64,000 nucleotides of DNA from Panulirus ornatus (GCF_036320965.1 NC_092230.1:44619735-44683734); one strand, 5' to 3'; counted from the stretch's first letter, positions 24,100 through 36,109 are shown. A program made the numbers and translations. The notes: a model not told the origin generated them from the sequence alone.

Positions 24100-25150
24100 G
24101 GGGGTACATAAGGGGAAAAAGTGTTGTGGATGCCTCTGACCTACACTCTCCCACAGGGGATACATAAGGGGTAGTGTTGAAGGTGCCCCTGATCCACACC
24201 CTCTCTCACAGGGGGTATGTAAGGGGTAGTGTTGAAGGTGCCCCTGATCCACCCGCTCTCTCACAGGGGGTACATAAGGGGTAGTGTTGAAGGTGCCCCT
24301 GATCCACACCCTCTCCCACAGGGGGTACATAAGGGGTAGTGTCGTGGGTGTCCCTGATCCACCCCCCCTCCCACAGGGGGTATGTAAGGGGTAGTGTCGT
24401 GTGTGTCCCTGATCCACACCCTCTCTCACAGGGGGTATGTAAGGGGTAGTGTCGTGGGTGCCCCTGATCCACCCTCTCTCACATGGGGTATGTAAGGGGT
24501 AGTGTCGTGGGTGCCCCTGATCCACACCCTCTCTCACAGGGGGTATGTAAGGGGTAGTGTCGTGGGTGCCCCTGATCCACCCCCTCTCTCACTGGGGGTA
24601 TGTAAGGGGTAGTGTCGTGGGTGCCCCTGATCCACCCCCTCTCCCACAGGGGGTATGTAAGGGGCAGTGTCGTGGGTGCCCCTGATCCACCCCCCCCCTC
24701 CCACAGGGGGTATGTAAGGGGTAGTGTCGTGTGTGTCCCTGATCCACACCCTCTCTCACAGGGGGTATGTAAGGGGTAGTGTCGTGGGTGCCCCTGATCC
24801 ACCCTCTCTCACATGGGGTATGTAAGGGGTAGTGTCGTGGGTGCCCCTGATCCACACCCTCTCTCACAGGGGGTATGTAAGGGGTAGTGTCGTGGGTGCC
24901 CCTGATCCACACCCTCTCTCACAGGGGGTACATAAGGGGTAGTGTCGTGGGTGCCCCTGATCCACACCCTCTCTCACAGGGGGTATGTAAGGGGTAGTGT
25001 CGTGGGTGCCCCTGATCCACACCCTCTCTCACAGGGGGTATGTAAGGGGTAGTGTCGTGGGTGCCCCTGATCCACACCCTCTCTCACAGGGGGTATGTAA
25101 GGGGTAGAGTCGTGGGTGCCCCTGACCCATCCCCTCCCACAGGGGGTACA
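24100..25150. repeat. 55-bp minisatellite
   Basis: About 18 units contain CCCTGATCCACACCCTCTCT, CACAGGGGGTATGTAAGGGG and TAGTGTCGTGGGTG. A poly(C)-expanded variant recurs near 24361 and 24687, about six units apart, indicating a higher-order duplication of about 330 bp. Confidence 0.97.
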
Positions 25151-25411
25151 TACGGGGCAGTGTACTGTAAAATGTTCCCTGGCCGTTTCCATTCGTACTG
25201 TATGTCAAATAATATATACCAGCCCATTAATCTGCTTCATCTATCAGTCATATCGATCAATTCCCTTATTAATCACTCACAGGTCTATGGCAGGTGTACG
25301 ATCATACAGCATTAGGAGTTGATCATGAAATTATCTAACAATTCATGGATAAAACATAATGAATGTGCTTTTTATACTGTTTTGTGCTTACATTTACATA
25401 TAAATTGGACT

Positions 25412-25418
<7 letters not shown>

Positions 25419-25486
<68 letters not shown>
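25419..25486. repeat. (TA)n microsatellite
   Basis: About 34 TA repeats lie in AT-rich unassigned DNA. Confidence 0.97.
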
Positions 25487-25489
<3 letters not shown>

Positions 25490-25601
25490 ATTCACATTTA
25501 CAACCAAGCAATTAATTTACATGAGAAAAAGAGATCAATACGACAATGGGTTCAGCCTGACTGGAAGAATCGTATCTGGGCACGCAAGACCAGTCCACTG
25601 A

Positions 25602-25970
25602 CTGGAACCACTGGAAAGACACCGACTGGAACCACTGGAAAGATACTGCCTGGAACCACTGGAAAGATACTGACTGGAACCACTGGAAAGATAAAGACTG
25701 GAACCACTGGAAAGATACTGACTGGAACCACTGGAAAGATACTGCCTGGAACCACTGGAAAGATACTGAATGGAACCACTGGAAAGATACTGCCTGGAAC
25801 CACTGGAAAGATACTGCTGGAACCACTGGAAAGATACTGACTGGAACCACTGGAAAGATACTGACTGGAACCACTGGAAAGATACTGCCTGGAACCACTG
25901 GAAAGATACTGCCTGGAACCACTGGAAAAAAAGACTGGAACCACTGGAAAGATACCAATGGATTCTGAAA
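25602..25970. repeat. 24-bp minisatellite
   Basis: About 15 units of ACTGGAACCACTGGAAAGAT with ACTG or GCCTG. The length, a multiple of three, produces long open frames on both strands. Confidence 0.97.
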
Positions 25971-26062
25971 CGACACTGACGGGAGCATCTGCACACACTC
26001 TGACTACCCTGTATCGAGACCAGAGCATTGGCCGTACCTTCAACACTTTACCAACCAGACTG

Positions 26063-26065
<3 letters not shown>

Positions 26066-26125
<60 letters not shown>
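26066..26125. repeat. (GA)n microsatellite
   Basis: About 30 GA repeats. Confidence 0.97.
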
Positions 26126-26128
<3 letters not shown>

Positions 26129-26129
26129 T

Positions 26130-27105
26130 ATCGCAGGTAAACAAGATTTCTTTTTTTTCGCTCCAAGGGCGAAGGGGAATGGTGTTCCGCGGCAACACTT
26201 GAGCCCAAGTGCAAGCAAGCACTTACGCCTCGAGTGACGGAGGGGTGAGGGGTACTTCACGTAACGTACGAACATCCCGGATGGGCTATGGCTAACTCAG
26301 ACGCGGGTCGCTAATGACCAACGTGCTGCGCAAACGAGAACATGAGATCTTGCGCGCAGGACCAGCTGCCACCCTAAGACGGGAAAAGGTACGCGGAGTT
26401 GAAAACTTAATAACGCTCCCCAAGTTAGAGACCTCCAACTTGCATACCTGGTCCCAAAGCGTCTGGCCACACACACACACACACACAAGACATCCGTGTT
26501 TGGTACAGAGTGAACACCGATTCCATTTTCATTCCCACGGCATGTTAACACGGCCACACGCGGACCTCCAACCACACACACACACAACAAAGAACGGCAT
26601 GAAAAGAAAACGGGAGGCCGGTGTTTTGGAAGTGCCTCTCGGCAATACTGGAAGGTGTACATGACGAGGGCGCGAGAGACAAGGTTAAGTCTTGGATACG
26701 ACCAATGTCTTCCCACCTCCTCCTCCCTCCTCCTCCAGGGGGCGCAGCAAGAGTAGGAAGAGCAAGAGGAACGGCAGCTACTACTATCATCATATAGAAA
26801 ACAGGCAGCGGGGGGCAATAGAGGGGACGGGAGGGTTGGGTTGGGAGGGGGCGGGGTGATGACGGCCGGAAAACGGAAGATGGTGACCTGGCCAAAGGGC
26901 GCCGAGCGGCGGCTGTCTCCTGAAGGGGCGTGGGGGGGGAGACTACCCTCGTCTACCCGGATGTGACGATGAACTCCATTACCCGAACATAAGAGGAGGG
27001 GGAGGAGGAGGGACGGACGCTGGTAAAGAGGAACAGGGGAGTTGTGGAAAAAAGGGGGGCAGGGCGACCCCCCCCCCCCCGTCAACGAGGAGGGACGGAA
27101 TGACA

Positions 27106-27180
<75 letters not shown>

Positions 27181-27686
27181 CCGGCAGTGGGATGGTGAGG
27201 TGTTGAAAAGGGAGGGGAAAGGAAGAACGTATGTGGGAGAGAGAGGAACTCTCAGACTAGACGTGTAACACACTTCTCAATCCTTGAGGAAATTAACGAA
27301 ACATTTTGAAATTTTCTTTAAAAAGCAAACAGACTGAAGGGGAGAGGGATAATGTGATAAAGCAAGGAGTTAGCAGAAGGAAAGCCAGACGAAGGGATAA
27401 TGTGATAAAGCAAGGAGTTACCAGAAAAAGACAATAATAATGAAAAATAAAAGCCAGCTATTCCTATGCTCAAGAAACAGGATACGGTAAGTGCTGTGGA
27501 AAATTTACATATGCAAAGAGGGCGTGCAAGAAACACCCATAAAGCTGGGAGGAGAGGAGGCAATAAATGACAACCGAAACACAAGGTGGATAAACGTGGG
27601 AGCCAAGGAGTGGTAGAAAATGGGAGACGGCTTGCAAAAAATACATTTACAAATAAATAAAACAAATGCGAGAACTACGGATGGAA

Positions 27687-27751
<65 letters not shown>

Positions 27752-27925
27752 GCCACAGATGGAACGGAAGGAAGGGAGGGGATGATGCAGAGGAGGAGGA
27801 GGAGGAGGACAGAGATCGGGGGTGTGCAGTTCGATGAAAAACGGGATACGGAAAAGGCAGGAGACGAACAATGAGGAGGATTGTGGTCAAGATAACGGAG
27901 GGTGGTGGAGGGACACGGTGAGGGA
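26130..27925. other. Unassigned sequence with G-rich patches and two (GA)n tracts
   Basis: Complex unrecognised sequence at 26130-26700 holds short (CA)n runs at 26468-26486 and 26575-26588. A G-rich part follows (26700-27100), with (GA)n at 27110-27177 and 27689-27748. A GATAATGTGATAAAGCAAGG segment is duplicated near 27347 and 27393. No gene is seen. Confidence 0.5.
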
Positions 27926-28400
27926 GGCAGGTAAGACGGAGGGAGGGAGGGAGGCAGGTAAGACGGAGGGAGGGAGGCAGGTAAGACGGAGGGAGGGAGG
28001 CAGGTAAGACGGAGGGAGCGAGTAAGGCAGGTAAGAGGGAGGGAGGCAGGTAAGACGGAGGGAGCGAGGAAAGCAGGTAAGAGGGAGGGAGGCAGGTAAG
28101 ACGGAGGGAGCGAGGAAGGCAGGTAAGAGGGAGGGAGGGAGGCAGGTAAGACGGAGGGAGGGAGGCAGGTAAGACGGAAGGCGCGAGGTAGGCAGGTAAG
28201 AGGGAGGGAGGAAGGTAAGGGGAAGGGAGGGTGGTGGGGAAAGAGTGAGGGAGTGAGGTGGGTGAGAGGGAGGTGAGAGAGGGAGGGTGGTGGGGACAGA
28301 GAGGGAGGTGAGAGAGGGAGGGTGGTGGGGACAGAGGGAGGAGGTGAGAGGGAGGTGAGAGAGGGAGGCAGGGTGGTGGGGATAGAGTGAGGGAGGGAAG
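27925..28400. repeat. Purine-rich GGAGGCAGGTAAGA minisatellite
   Basis: About a dozen units of GGGAGGCAGGTAAGACGGAG run to 28210, then GGGAGGGTGGTGGGGACAGA units to 28390. One strand is almost pure purine. The long minus-strand Leu/Pro/Ser frame over this area is a repeat by-product. Confidence 0.93.
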
Positions 28401-28627
28401 TAAGCTGGAGGTCATGTTTATGGTAATGGAGAACACAGAAACATTTACATAATGTAGGCGCCAGGCTTGGGGGGCGCCCAGACCCGCCCACCCGCCCGAA
28501 CGACGGCTTCCAGCGCCTCTTCCCTCCGGAAGGGGTGGTGGTGGTGGAGGGAGGGAGAGGGGGAGTTCACGGAGAAGATGAGGTGCGGGAGAGGGGGATA
28601 AGTGAGAGTGGTGCATGGGTGATAATG

Positions 28628-28682
<55 letters not shown>

Positions 28683-29572
28683 CACACGGGAGTATACGGG
28701 GAGGATGAGATAACAGGGGACCTGATGGCCCATGATGAGGTTATCTGTCGGAGGAAAATAATCTAATTCTGCGGAGGGAAACTGGGGGTGGCCAGGCAGA
28801 TGGCAACCTTCCCCACCCACCGCTCCCTCTGGCTCAACATCCGTACACAGAGGGGAGGTGGGAAAATTAGCCGAGGACCACCGCGTCAAGGGTAGACGTA
28901 TACTGCCAAGGGAATTCTAGACGAAAGTGACCCACTGAAATCTTGAATTACGTACTGGGGCGGGATTCTCAGAGGAGGAGGGTTCGAATATGGAATGAAA
29001 AACTGAACTAAAAGGTTGAAATTGTGTGGCTATTTAAAAAAAAAAAAAAATCTATTTTCCCCATCTTAAAATTGCTGATCCATGAATACCTTAAAACACT
29101 AAAGTACATACTTCTCTATCAGTAACACAGACGTAGTGATCATTTCCACCGTGACAACATCTACTGATACTTCTGTTTCGAGCTCTTCACCTTTAAGAAA
29201 AAAAAAATAAATTCTTACTTCCTAAAAAAAATGTCGTCCCTTTATATATATATACAACGCGTCAGAAACTGTAATGTGTTAACGCTTGTGCCGATGTAAT
29301 GCGTTGTTTGGAAAACGGTCTGACCTCCTCCTCCTCCTTCCATCTGCTCTTCTGAGAAAATAGTTTCGGAACTGCGAGTCTTCCGTTGTTAAGTTTACAT
29401 ACATATTCTCTGAGCGACTGTGTCACACACTCTCCATTGAGTGACTGTATCACACTCGCCTGTGCCATCATCAGTGTGTTTTATCGATCCGTCGCCACGG
29501 CTTTTCTGTGTTATTAGGTACGTGCCTTACATCGCTGTGTCACACAGTTCACTGGCTCGAAACGAAGATTCG
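28401..29572. other. Unassigned, partly complex sequence
   Basis: A (GT)n-(GA)n tract lies at 28631-28680. The stretches 28405-28530 and 28700-28790 are complex and AT/GC mixed, unlike the flanking arrays, but no gene or RNA is recognised. Confidence 0.4.
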
Positions 29573-29828
29573 AATGGTTCAAATCACATGAACTGAAACT
29601 TCAGGGAATTCCAAACAAAACCTAATTGAAGTCGAATGACTCAAATGGTTCGAATCATATGAACTGAAACTTCAGGGAATTCCAAACAATACCTAATTGG
29701 ATTCGAATGACTCAAATGGTTCGAATCATATGAACTGAAACTTTAGGGAATTCCAAACAAAACCTAATCTCATTCGAATGATTCGAATTGTGAACTGAAA
29801 CTTCACGGAATTCCGAACAAAATCTCAT
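29573..29828. repeat. About 68-bp tandem repeat, four units
   Basis: Units contain CAAATGGTTCGAATCATATG, AACTGAAACTTCAGGGAATT and CCAAACAAAACCTAATTG. The last unit is shortened. Confidence 0.93.
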
Positions 29829-29971
29829 TTTCTTAATATCTATATCACAGTGTTCTTAAAATCTGTTTTGTTTTTTATGCCATGTCAATTTTCTTCTTAG
29901 AAGATGATTATTAGACGTTTTCTTTTGCATTGGATATATATGTGTGTGAAATGCACTGCTAAGTGGAAACT

Positions 29972-30062
29972 AACTCTGGGAAGGAAAATGGGAGACGTGG
30001 GCCCTAGGAAGAAAATGGGAGACGTGGGCCCTAGGAAGAAAATGGGAGACGTGGGCCCTAGT
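29972..30062. repeat. 27-bp tandem repeat, three units
   Basis: GGAAGAAAATGGGAGACGTG plus GGCCCTA is repeated almost perfectly. Confidence 0.95.
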
Positions 30063-30185
30063 TGAATGAGCGACTATGTCCATTAGTCAGGTTGATAGAT
30101 GTGCGAGACGCGTCTGCCAGCCACCCAGCCAGTCTGTCTGTCTGTCTGGAGACGAGACCACGAGAAGTAGCGCCACGAACGAGGC

Positions 30186-30482
30186 TATTATGGGAGGTAG
30201 CTCTATGACGCACGGCTATGGGAGTTAGCTCTATGACGCACGGCTATGGGAGGTAGCTCTACGACGCAAGGCTATGGGAGGTAGCTCTACGACGCACGGG
30301 TATGGGAGGTAGCTCTACGACGCACGGCTATGGGAGGTAGCTCTACGACGCACGGCTATGGGAGTTAGCTCTACGACACACGGCTATGGGAGGTAGCCCT
30401 ACGACGCACGGCTATGGGAGGCAGCTCTATGACGCACGGCTATGGGAGGTAGCTCTACGACATGACCTATGAGAATTAGCTA
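30186..30482. repeat. 28-bp minisatellite
   Basis: About 10 units of CTATGGGAGGTAGCTCTACG plus ACGCACGG, degenerating at the right end. Confidence 0.95.
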
Positions 30483-30589
30483 TGAGACACGGTTACTCGA
30501 GTTAACTCTTGAGACATGTTTACGACTACAGCAGACGAGGTGAGGATTAAAGCCATCGGCTTGGCAAATATTTCTCTCACAGTGTACTG

Positions 30590-30593
<4 letters not shown>

Positions 30594-30668
<75 letters not shown>

Positions 30669-30793
30669 CCTAGGTTGTAAATAGTGTAAATAATTATTCA
30701 AACACTGTGAAAGAAGACGGTCTTGCTTATACACATCCAACACCTAACAAAGTCGAAAACATCACGAGACAATTCTAATGTTGACCGGAACCC

Positions 30794-30868
<75 letters not shown>
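30594..30868. repeat. (TA)n and (GA)n microsatellites
   Basis: (TA)n at 30594-30665 and (GA)n at 30796-30868. Confidence 0.97.
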
Positions 30869-30869
<1 letters not shown>

Positions 30870-30871
<2 letters not shown>

Positions 30872-31205
30872 GGGTGTGGAAGATTCTAGGCAGATGTAAA
30901 CGGAAGACAGGTCTTTTAAACTAAAACTTTTGAACATCCTTCAGAACAAGAACATTTCCCGAAGGGGTCGTCGTCGCTCTGCACAGGACGCCACTGGGCT
31001 CACTCAATTCGCCAACTACGTTTTAAAAGGCCTCGTGCAGAAGAAACTCCTGCACGAGTCTAAAGCTTCAGTAAAACTTTCAATGTAGGAGAGGGGATAA
31101 ATGTGTGTCAATGCGTAGCAGACGACCATTTGAAAATATATCCAAAATGTTGTTGGGGACGGTGGAATAAAGAGGCACCTGTTGCCTAAGGAAGCAGCAC
31201 ACAGG
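30870..31205. other. Unassigned sequence
   Basis: Complex sequence without recognised motifs. It may include the decayed upstream part of the following LINE fragment. Confidence 0.35.
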
Positions 31206-31720
31206 GAACTCAGAGAGAGATTAATAAACAAGACAAGAGTACATTACGCAAATTTTAAGTCTTAAAACTAAGAAATTTATGGGTCAGAGAAAACGTCAGG
31301 TATGAAATGCATATTGCTCGAAATAGCAAAAAGGCACTCCTAAGGGTTTACATATTTATGTTACATGCAAGAGAGGGCCATTTATCCCATCAAGTGGATC
31401 GTAAACTTCGGAAAACAGTGATGTGGCTGAAGATACATACCGATGAGGAGTCAAATATCTTGAATGATTCATCGCAACTGTATTCATTACTCTGGACAAA
31501 ACTCATCTTGTACGAGACTCCGTTGTAGTGGCAGGAGAGGTAAACAATCGACGACAGACTGACATACAAGCTGAAGACAGACCATTAGCGCTGAAACGGA
31601 ATGAAAGTAAACAAAACGGCAGGAACGGATAAGTCTTACCGATTGTCGACGAAAGCAGCAAAGTCTTTTTACTTGGTCATCTGCAAAGCAGATGGTTCCA
31701 GGGAAACCAACACACGTAAA
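31206..31720 (+). pseudogene. LINE family B remnant (linker and start of reverse transcriptase)
   Basis: Plus-strand translation gives YEMHIARNSKKALLRVYIF (about 31296-31352), resembling the F-E-x-x-IA-x-NSK-K segment upstream of CR1/Jockey-type reverse transcriptases. About 230 bp later comes NGMKVNKTAGTDKSY near 31600, nearly identical to the fragment at 1467-1502. Stops break it throughout. The Penelope-like element follows directly. Confidence 0.72.
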
Positions 31721-31838
31721 AGTTATTATACAGCTTAGTTTCTATACCAAGCCCAGTGGATGGTTATATCAAACGTCACGAACAATATAATTCAATGAAC
31801 AACTTAACAACCTTCAAGGTAATCATAATTTCAAATTA

Positions 31839-32935
31839 GTGATTTCTGATGTGTTTGCAAGAACCCCAGCTGACGACTTATTTGAATGTCTTGTGAAATC
31901 TTTGGACGATCTTGATTCACCTGTTTCAAACTACGCGTTTCTTCACCTGATATATGAAACTGCGTATCAAAGACTGCGTATACGAAATCAGTGGAGAATA
32001 TTACGCTCAGAAGTTTGGTATGGCGATGGGTAACACTCACCAGTGTAATTTCTATTTGTAATCTTTGGAATAAAGAAGAAATGTAAAGGATATCTTACCC
32101 CACTGAGGCAGTCTGGTTTAGAGATATGTAAATGATGTACTCAGGCCAACTGGTAAATAAAACATTTGACAAACATTTCTCTCCCCCCCCCCCCTTGCTC
32201 AGCGATTTAGCACCTCCCATCAAATTCACCGTGGAATTAGAAAATGAATATGTTACCACGACAAGACTGCCTGATCCCACGGGGTTGGAAACATGTTTTC
32301 AAGTTCGGCATTTACAGAAAATCCTCCAATGTTGGGTCGCATGATTTAATACGACCAACAATCAATATTCCAACTGATGTTCGTTTGGGCATTGTGTATC
32401 CAGTCCAGAATTCATGGATGATGATCGAGTTTAGAGTTTGAGAATACGTATAGTATTAGATGCAGGTTAAAGTATCCTAGATCTTTCATCAAATCTCTTC
32501 ACTTGGCAAAGAAATCATTTCATACAGCTAGCCCCAACCAAGCCTTTTTCCAGTTCATGAATCTTTTAGTTCTTCCCTTTGGCGATAATCTTAACTCTAG
32601 TTCCCTACCTTCTCAAAGCCCTACATGTGAAATTAGCCTTCAGTAAGATAATAAATACCACGATGAATATTCTAATCGAGGCCTAACCAGAAAATCCTGT
32701 GGGCTGTGTTCACAGAACACCTCTGCAGGAGCTGCAATGTATTCACTACAGGACAGACTAGTAAAGATCTTGCCACTAGGAATCAAACAACATAAAATAT
32801 TGTGTTAGAGCAACACGGGGTTCTCAAAGTGTTTATCCACGTTAGGAATAATGACCACTGTATCGATTGGACCCGGCGCTGCTCCGGCCGTATCTTCTTG
32901 TAACTCTCCCATCAATCTAAGCGACATTGAATTCT
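31839..32935 (+). pseudogene. Penelope-like reverse transcriptase with GIY-YIG endonuclease (broken)
   Basis: Motifs in order: VFARTPADDLFECL (about 31850-31895, the SLFT-x-VP-x-DDLL segment), FGMAMGN (32014-32034), RYVNDVL (32122-32142, the YVDD catalytic box with its first Asp changed to Asn), IKFTVE (32219-32236), FKFGIYRKSSN (32298-32330, the YRKPTN motif) and KYPRSFI (32470-32490). The GIY-YIG part follows: CNVFTTGQTSKDLATR (about 32733-32780, where the usual YIGQTSKDL has become TTGQTSKDL) and HVRNNDHCIDW (32838-32870). Stops and frameshifts separate these blocks. The order and spacing fit the PLE family well. Confidence 0.88.
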
Positions 32936-33151
32936 TTAGTTAAGCGTAGTCAAGACTTGTAAGACTGAATGGTAGTATAAGTCTCTGTACACTGGATGAG
33001 TTCTGTCGTGGGCAAACATTTTGTATAAGACGGCTTCGTCTGTCTTGACCGTGCGTTGAAAATTTTTGTGACGAGAGTATTGCCAGACCCGACGACCAGA
33101 GATCACACCCGTGTGACCAGAAACGGCGAATCTTGCCTTCGTTCCTGTACT

Positions 33152-33190
33152 CTCCTCCTGAAGACGTAATACACGAAAGCGCTCACGACT
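33152..33190 (+). ncRNA. Hammerhead-ribozyme-like motif at PLE 3' end
   Basis: The core CTGAAGA (33158-33164; matches CUGANGA) is followed after a short GT/AC stem by GAAA (33175-33178). A palindromic GCGC loop and then TC (33183-33184) come next, so A15.1 could pair with U16.1 and cleavage would follow the C. One extra base sits between the CUGANGA box and stem II. Stem I is poor here. Hammerheads are known in PLE terminal repeats, which supports the reading; this copy is probably decayed. Confidence 0.5.
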
Positions 33191-33238
33191 TCTCTCGTGT
33201 CTCGGCAAACCCTTAGATCACGCGCATCGCTTTGATTG

Positions 33239-33242
<4 letters not shown>

Positions 33243-33312
<70 letters not shown>
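33243..33312. repeat. (TA)n microsatellite at PLE 3' end
   Basis: About 35 TA repeats follow directly after the PLE terminus. Confidence 0.97.
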
Positions 33313-33315
<3 letters not shown>

Positions 33316-33609
33316 GGCCATCCCACAAATTTAAAGCAATGTACCATCCTTCATTTCACTACACCATACCCGACATTCTGCTCAACGCTACATTTCCTAC
33401 ATCATATGTTGGAAACAACTCTACTACCACAACATTTCTGGAACTAGTACCCTCATGTAGTGTCCTAGAATCTCGCTCCGATCTTCACTCAAACAACCCC
33501 GCTGTTCGTCTTCGCCAGTTCGACAACTACATGCTGTCTTCTGTCGTGTTCTCCCAACTACTCTTTATAGCTTGGGGCCCTTTACCGTGTTGTACTCTCC
33601 AGCAAGACA
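33313..33609. other. Unassigned AT-mixed sequence
   Basis: Complex sequence with an open plus-strand stretch of 94 codons (33339-33623) without recognisable motifs. No gene call is made. Confidence 0.4.
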
Positions 33610-33835
33610 CCTGGGCAAGATAGCGGAAGAGGGAGAGAGGGTGGTGAGAGTCGTGAAGGGAGAGGATCGTGTGTGGGAGTGAGGAAGGATAAGGTCGAGA
33701 GGGATAGAGGGAGAGGGGGTGATGAGGTTTGTGAGAGAAGAGGTAGAGAGAGAAGAGGTAGGGAGAGGAATGATGGGATGTGGGAGAGAGAGGTGGAAGG
33801 AGGGAGAGGAGATGGGGGTTGTTGTAAGTGAGTGA
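33610..33835. repeat. GAGGGAGAGG-type purine-rich minisatellite
   Basis: Irregular GAGAGAAGAGGTAGGGAG-like units on a purine-rich strand. Confidence 0.8.
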
Positions 33836-34584
33836 TGGGGTGTGGGTGCAAAACAGCTGCTGGTGACGTCTTCCTCACAGGTGTGTAAATAAACAAAATA
33901 CTTAAATTCACATCGGGTAAATCAACACCGATTTACTGAATGGAGCCAGCCAAGCGGCCGCAAATACACACACACACACACACACACAGATACAGATGTT
34001 ACAGAGGTGCTGGGGGGGGGGGGGGTCGTGACAGTGACTAAACCAATCAAAGAGTAGATTAGGACCAGGCTGGGGTCTGGAGTTATCCACGCATCGGGTA
34101 AGCTAATGGGAGTGGGTTACGTCGACAGAGTCAGGGGGGGGGGGGGCAGATATACACGGTGTTTACAGCGTGTGTGTGTGTGTGTGTGTGCCAGGCTAAT
34201 TACAGGTGCGCGTGACCACGAAATCAAGCCACAGGTGTGAGTGGACTCACCTCACCGCAGGCGTGACCGGAGGAGGTGGTGACCGGACACGACACCTGCA
34301 GAGGCGTACGTAACGAGGAATTTAAGACATGTGACGGGAGCTGCGCACATACCGCAAGGGGGGCGGGCGGCCCTGCGCACGCTCCTGCCCACCGTACCCA
34401 GCGCGGGCGCGGTGGCGCACACGGTCCTGGAACTTGGGAGGGGGTTACGTGACCGAGTTACGAGTTACAAAGGTCACGTAGGGATCGCATGTGACGTTAT
34501 GTGCTCTCTTGCTAGGTGTGGGTGACGCCACTGGGCGAATGTAAGGTAACGTCACAAATAAGTGAAGGGGAGAGTGTGACGTTA
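33836..34584. other. Unassigned sequence with poly(G) and (TG)n
   Basis: (CA)n at 33965-33988, poly(G) near 34010-34026 and 34134-34146, and (TG)n at 34170-34190. The part at 34200-34520 is complex and GC-rich. No gene is recognised. Confidence 0.4.
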
Positions 34585-35855
34585 AGGACACATAACACGT
34601 GTTCGGGGCAAGAATGATGACACATAACACGTGTACAGGGGAAGAATGAGGACACATAACACGTGTACGGGGCAAGAATAAGAACACATAACACGTGTAC
34701 GGGGGAGCAAGAATAAGGACACATAACACGTGTACGGGGGAAGAATGAGGACACAAACACGTGTACGAGGCAAGAATAAGGACACATAACACATGTACGA
34801 GGCAAGAATGAGGACACAACACGTGTACGGGGCAAGAATAAGGACACATAACACATGTACGGGGCAAGAATAAGGACACATAGCACATGTACGAGGCAAG
34901 AATAAGAACACATAACACGTGTACGGGGGGAGCAAAAATAAGGACACATAACACGTGTACGGGGCAAGAATAAGGACACATAACACGTGTACGGGGCAAG
35001 AATAAGGACACATAACACGTGTACGAGGTAAGCAAGAATAAAGACACATAACACATGTACGGGGCAAGCAAGAATAAAGACACATAACACATGTACGGGG
35101 CAAGCAAGAATAAAGACACATAACACATGTACGGGGCAAGAATAAGGACACATAACACGTGTACGGGGCAAGAATAAAAACACATAACACATGTACGGAG
35201 CAAGAATAAGGACACATAACACGTGTACGGGGCAAGAATAAGGACACATAACACATGTACGGGGCAAGCAAGAATAAAGACACATAACACATGTACGGGG
35301 CAAGCAAGAATAAAGACACATAACACGTATACGGGGCAAGCAGGAATAAAGACACATAACACATGTACGGGGCAAGAATAAGGACACATAACACGAGTAC
35401 GGGGCAAGAATAAAAACACATAACACATGTACGGAGCAAGAATAAGGACACATAACACGTGTACGGGGCAAGAATAAGGACACATAACACGTGTACGGGG
35501 CAAGAATAAGGACACATAACACGTGTACGGGGCAAGAATAAGGACACATAACACATGTACGGGGCAAGAATAAAGACACATAACACATGTACGGGGCAAG
35601 AATAAGGACACATAACACGAGTACGGGGCAAGAATAAAAACACATAACACATGTACGGAGCAAGAATAAGGACACATGACACGTGTAAGGGGCAAGAATA
35701 AAAACACATAACACATGTACGGAGCAAGCAAGAATAGACACATAACACGTGTACGGGGCAAGCAAGAATAAAGACACATAACACGTATACGGGGCAAACA
35801 GGAATAAAGACACATAACACGTGTAAAGGGCAACAATGAGGACACACGACACATG
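34585..35855. repeat. 33-bp minisatellite rich in CACGTG
   Basis: About 38 units contain ACACATAACACGTGTACGGG and GCAAGAATAAGG, with 37-bp variants (extra GCAA). Many units carry the palindrome CACGTG; others have ACATGT. The 33-bp length is a multiple of three and the minus strand lacks stops, which creates three overlapping open frames of more than 400 codons (Cys/Tyr/Val/Leu-rich); these are not genes. Confidence 0.97.
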
Positions 35856-36072
35856 CTCAGGGACACACCACTGGCCACCGTGTGGATGCAAGTGGCGCTC
35901 CTCCTCCTCCACTGGCTGTTAAACATGGGCGTGGATCGGCCATAAACACGGGTGGCTGTAGCGATACCATCTGTAATGAGACCCGGATGTAGTAACAGGA
36001 GCCTTCCGTGTTGAGCCCAAGGCACGCCCTCGCCTCCCGTCTTGTCAGACGAAGGTGTTGTAATGTAAATAA

Positions 36073-36109
<37 letters not shown>

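Larger units (their letters stand above)
31750..33240 (+). mobile_element. Penelope-like retroelement (decayed)
   Basis: This is a Penelope-like element whose ordered parts are all recognisable: reverse transcriptase palm motifs, a C-terminal GIY-YIG endonuclease, then a terminal segment with a hammerhead-like core, abutting a (TA)n tract. PLEs are retroelements distinct from LINEs and LTR elements. The 5' part of the element is missing or merges with the LINE B fragment. Numerous stops and a lost catalytic Asp show it is inactive. The terminal segment is shared, by eye, with the elements at 50452-50655, 60904-61004 and 62272-62352. Confidence 0.85.

Noticed and set aside
27675..28889. 404-codon Ser/Leu/Pro-rich minus-strand frame
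   Set aside because: It is the translation of a purine-rich minisatellite plus (GA)n; low-complexity only.
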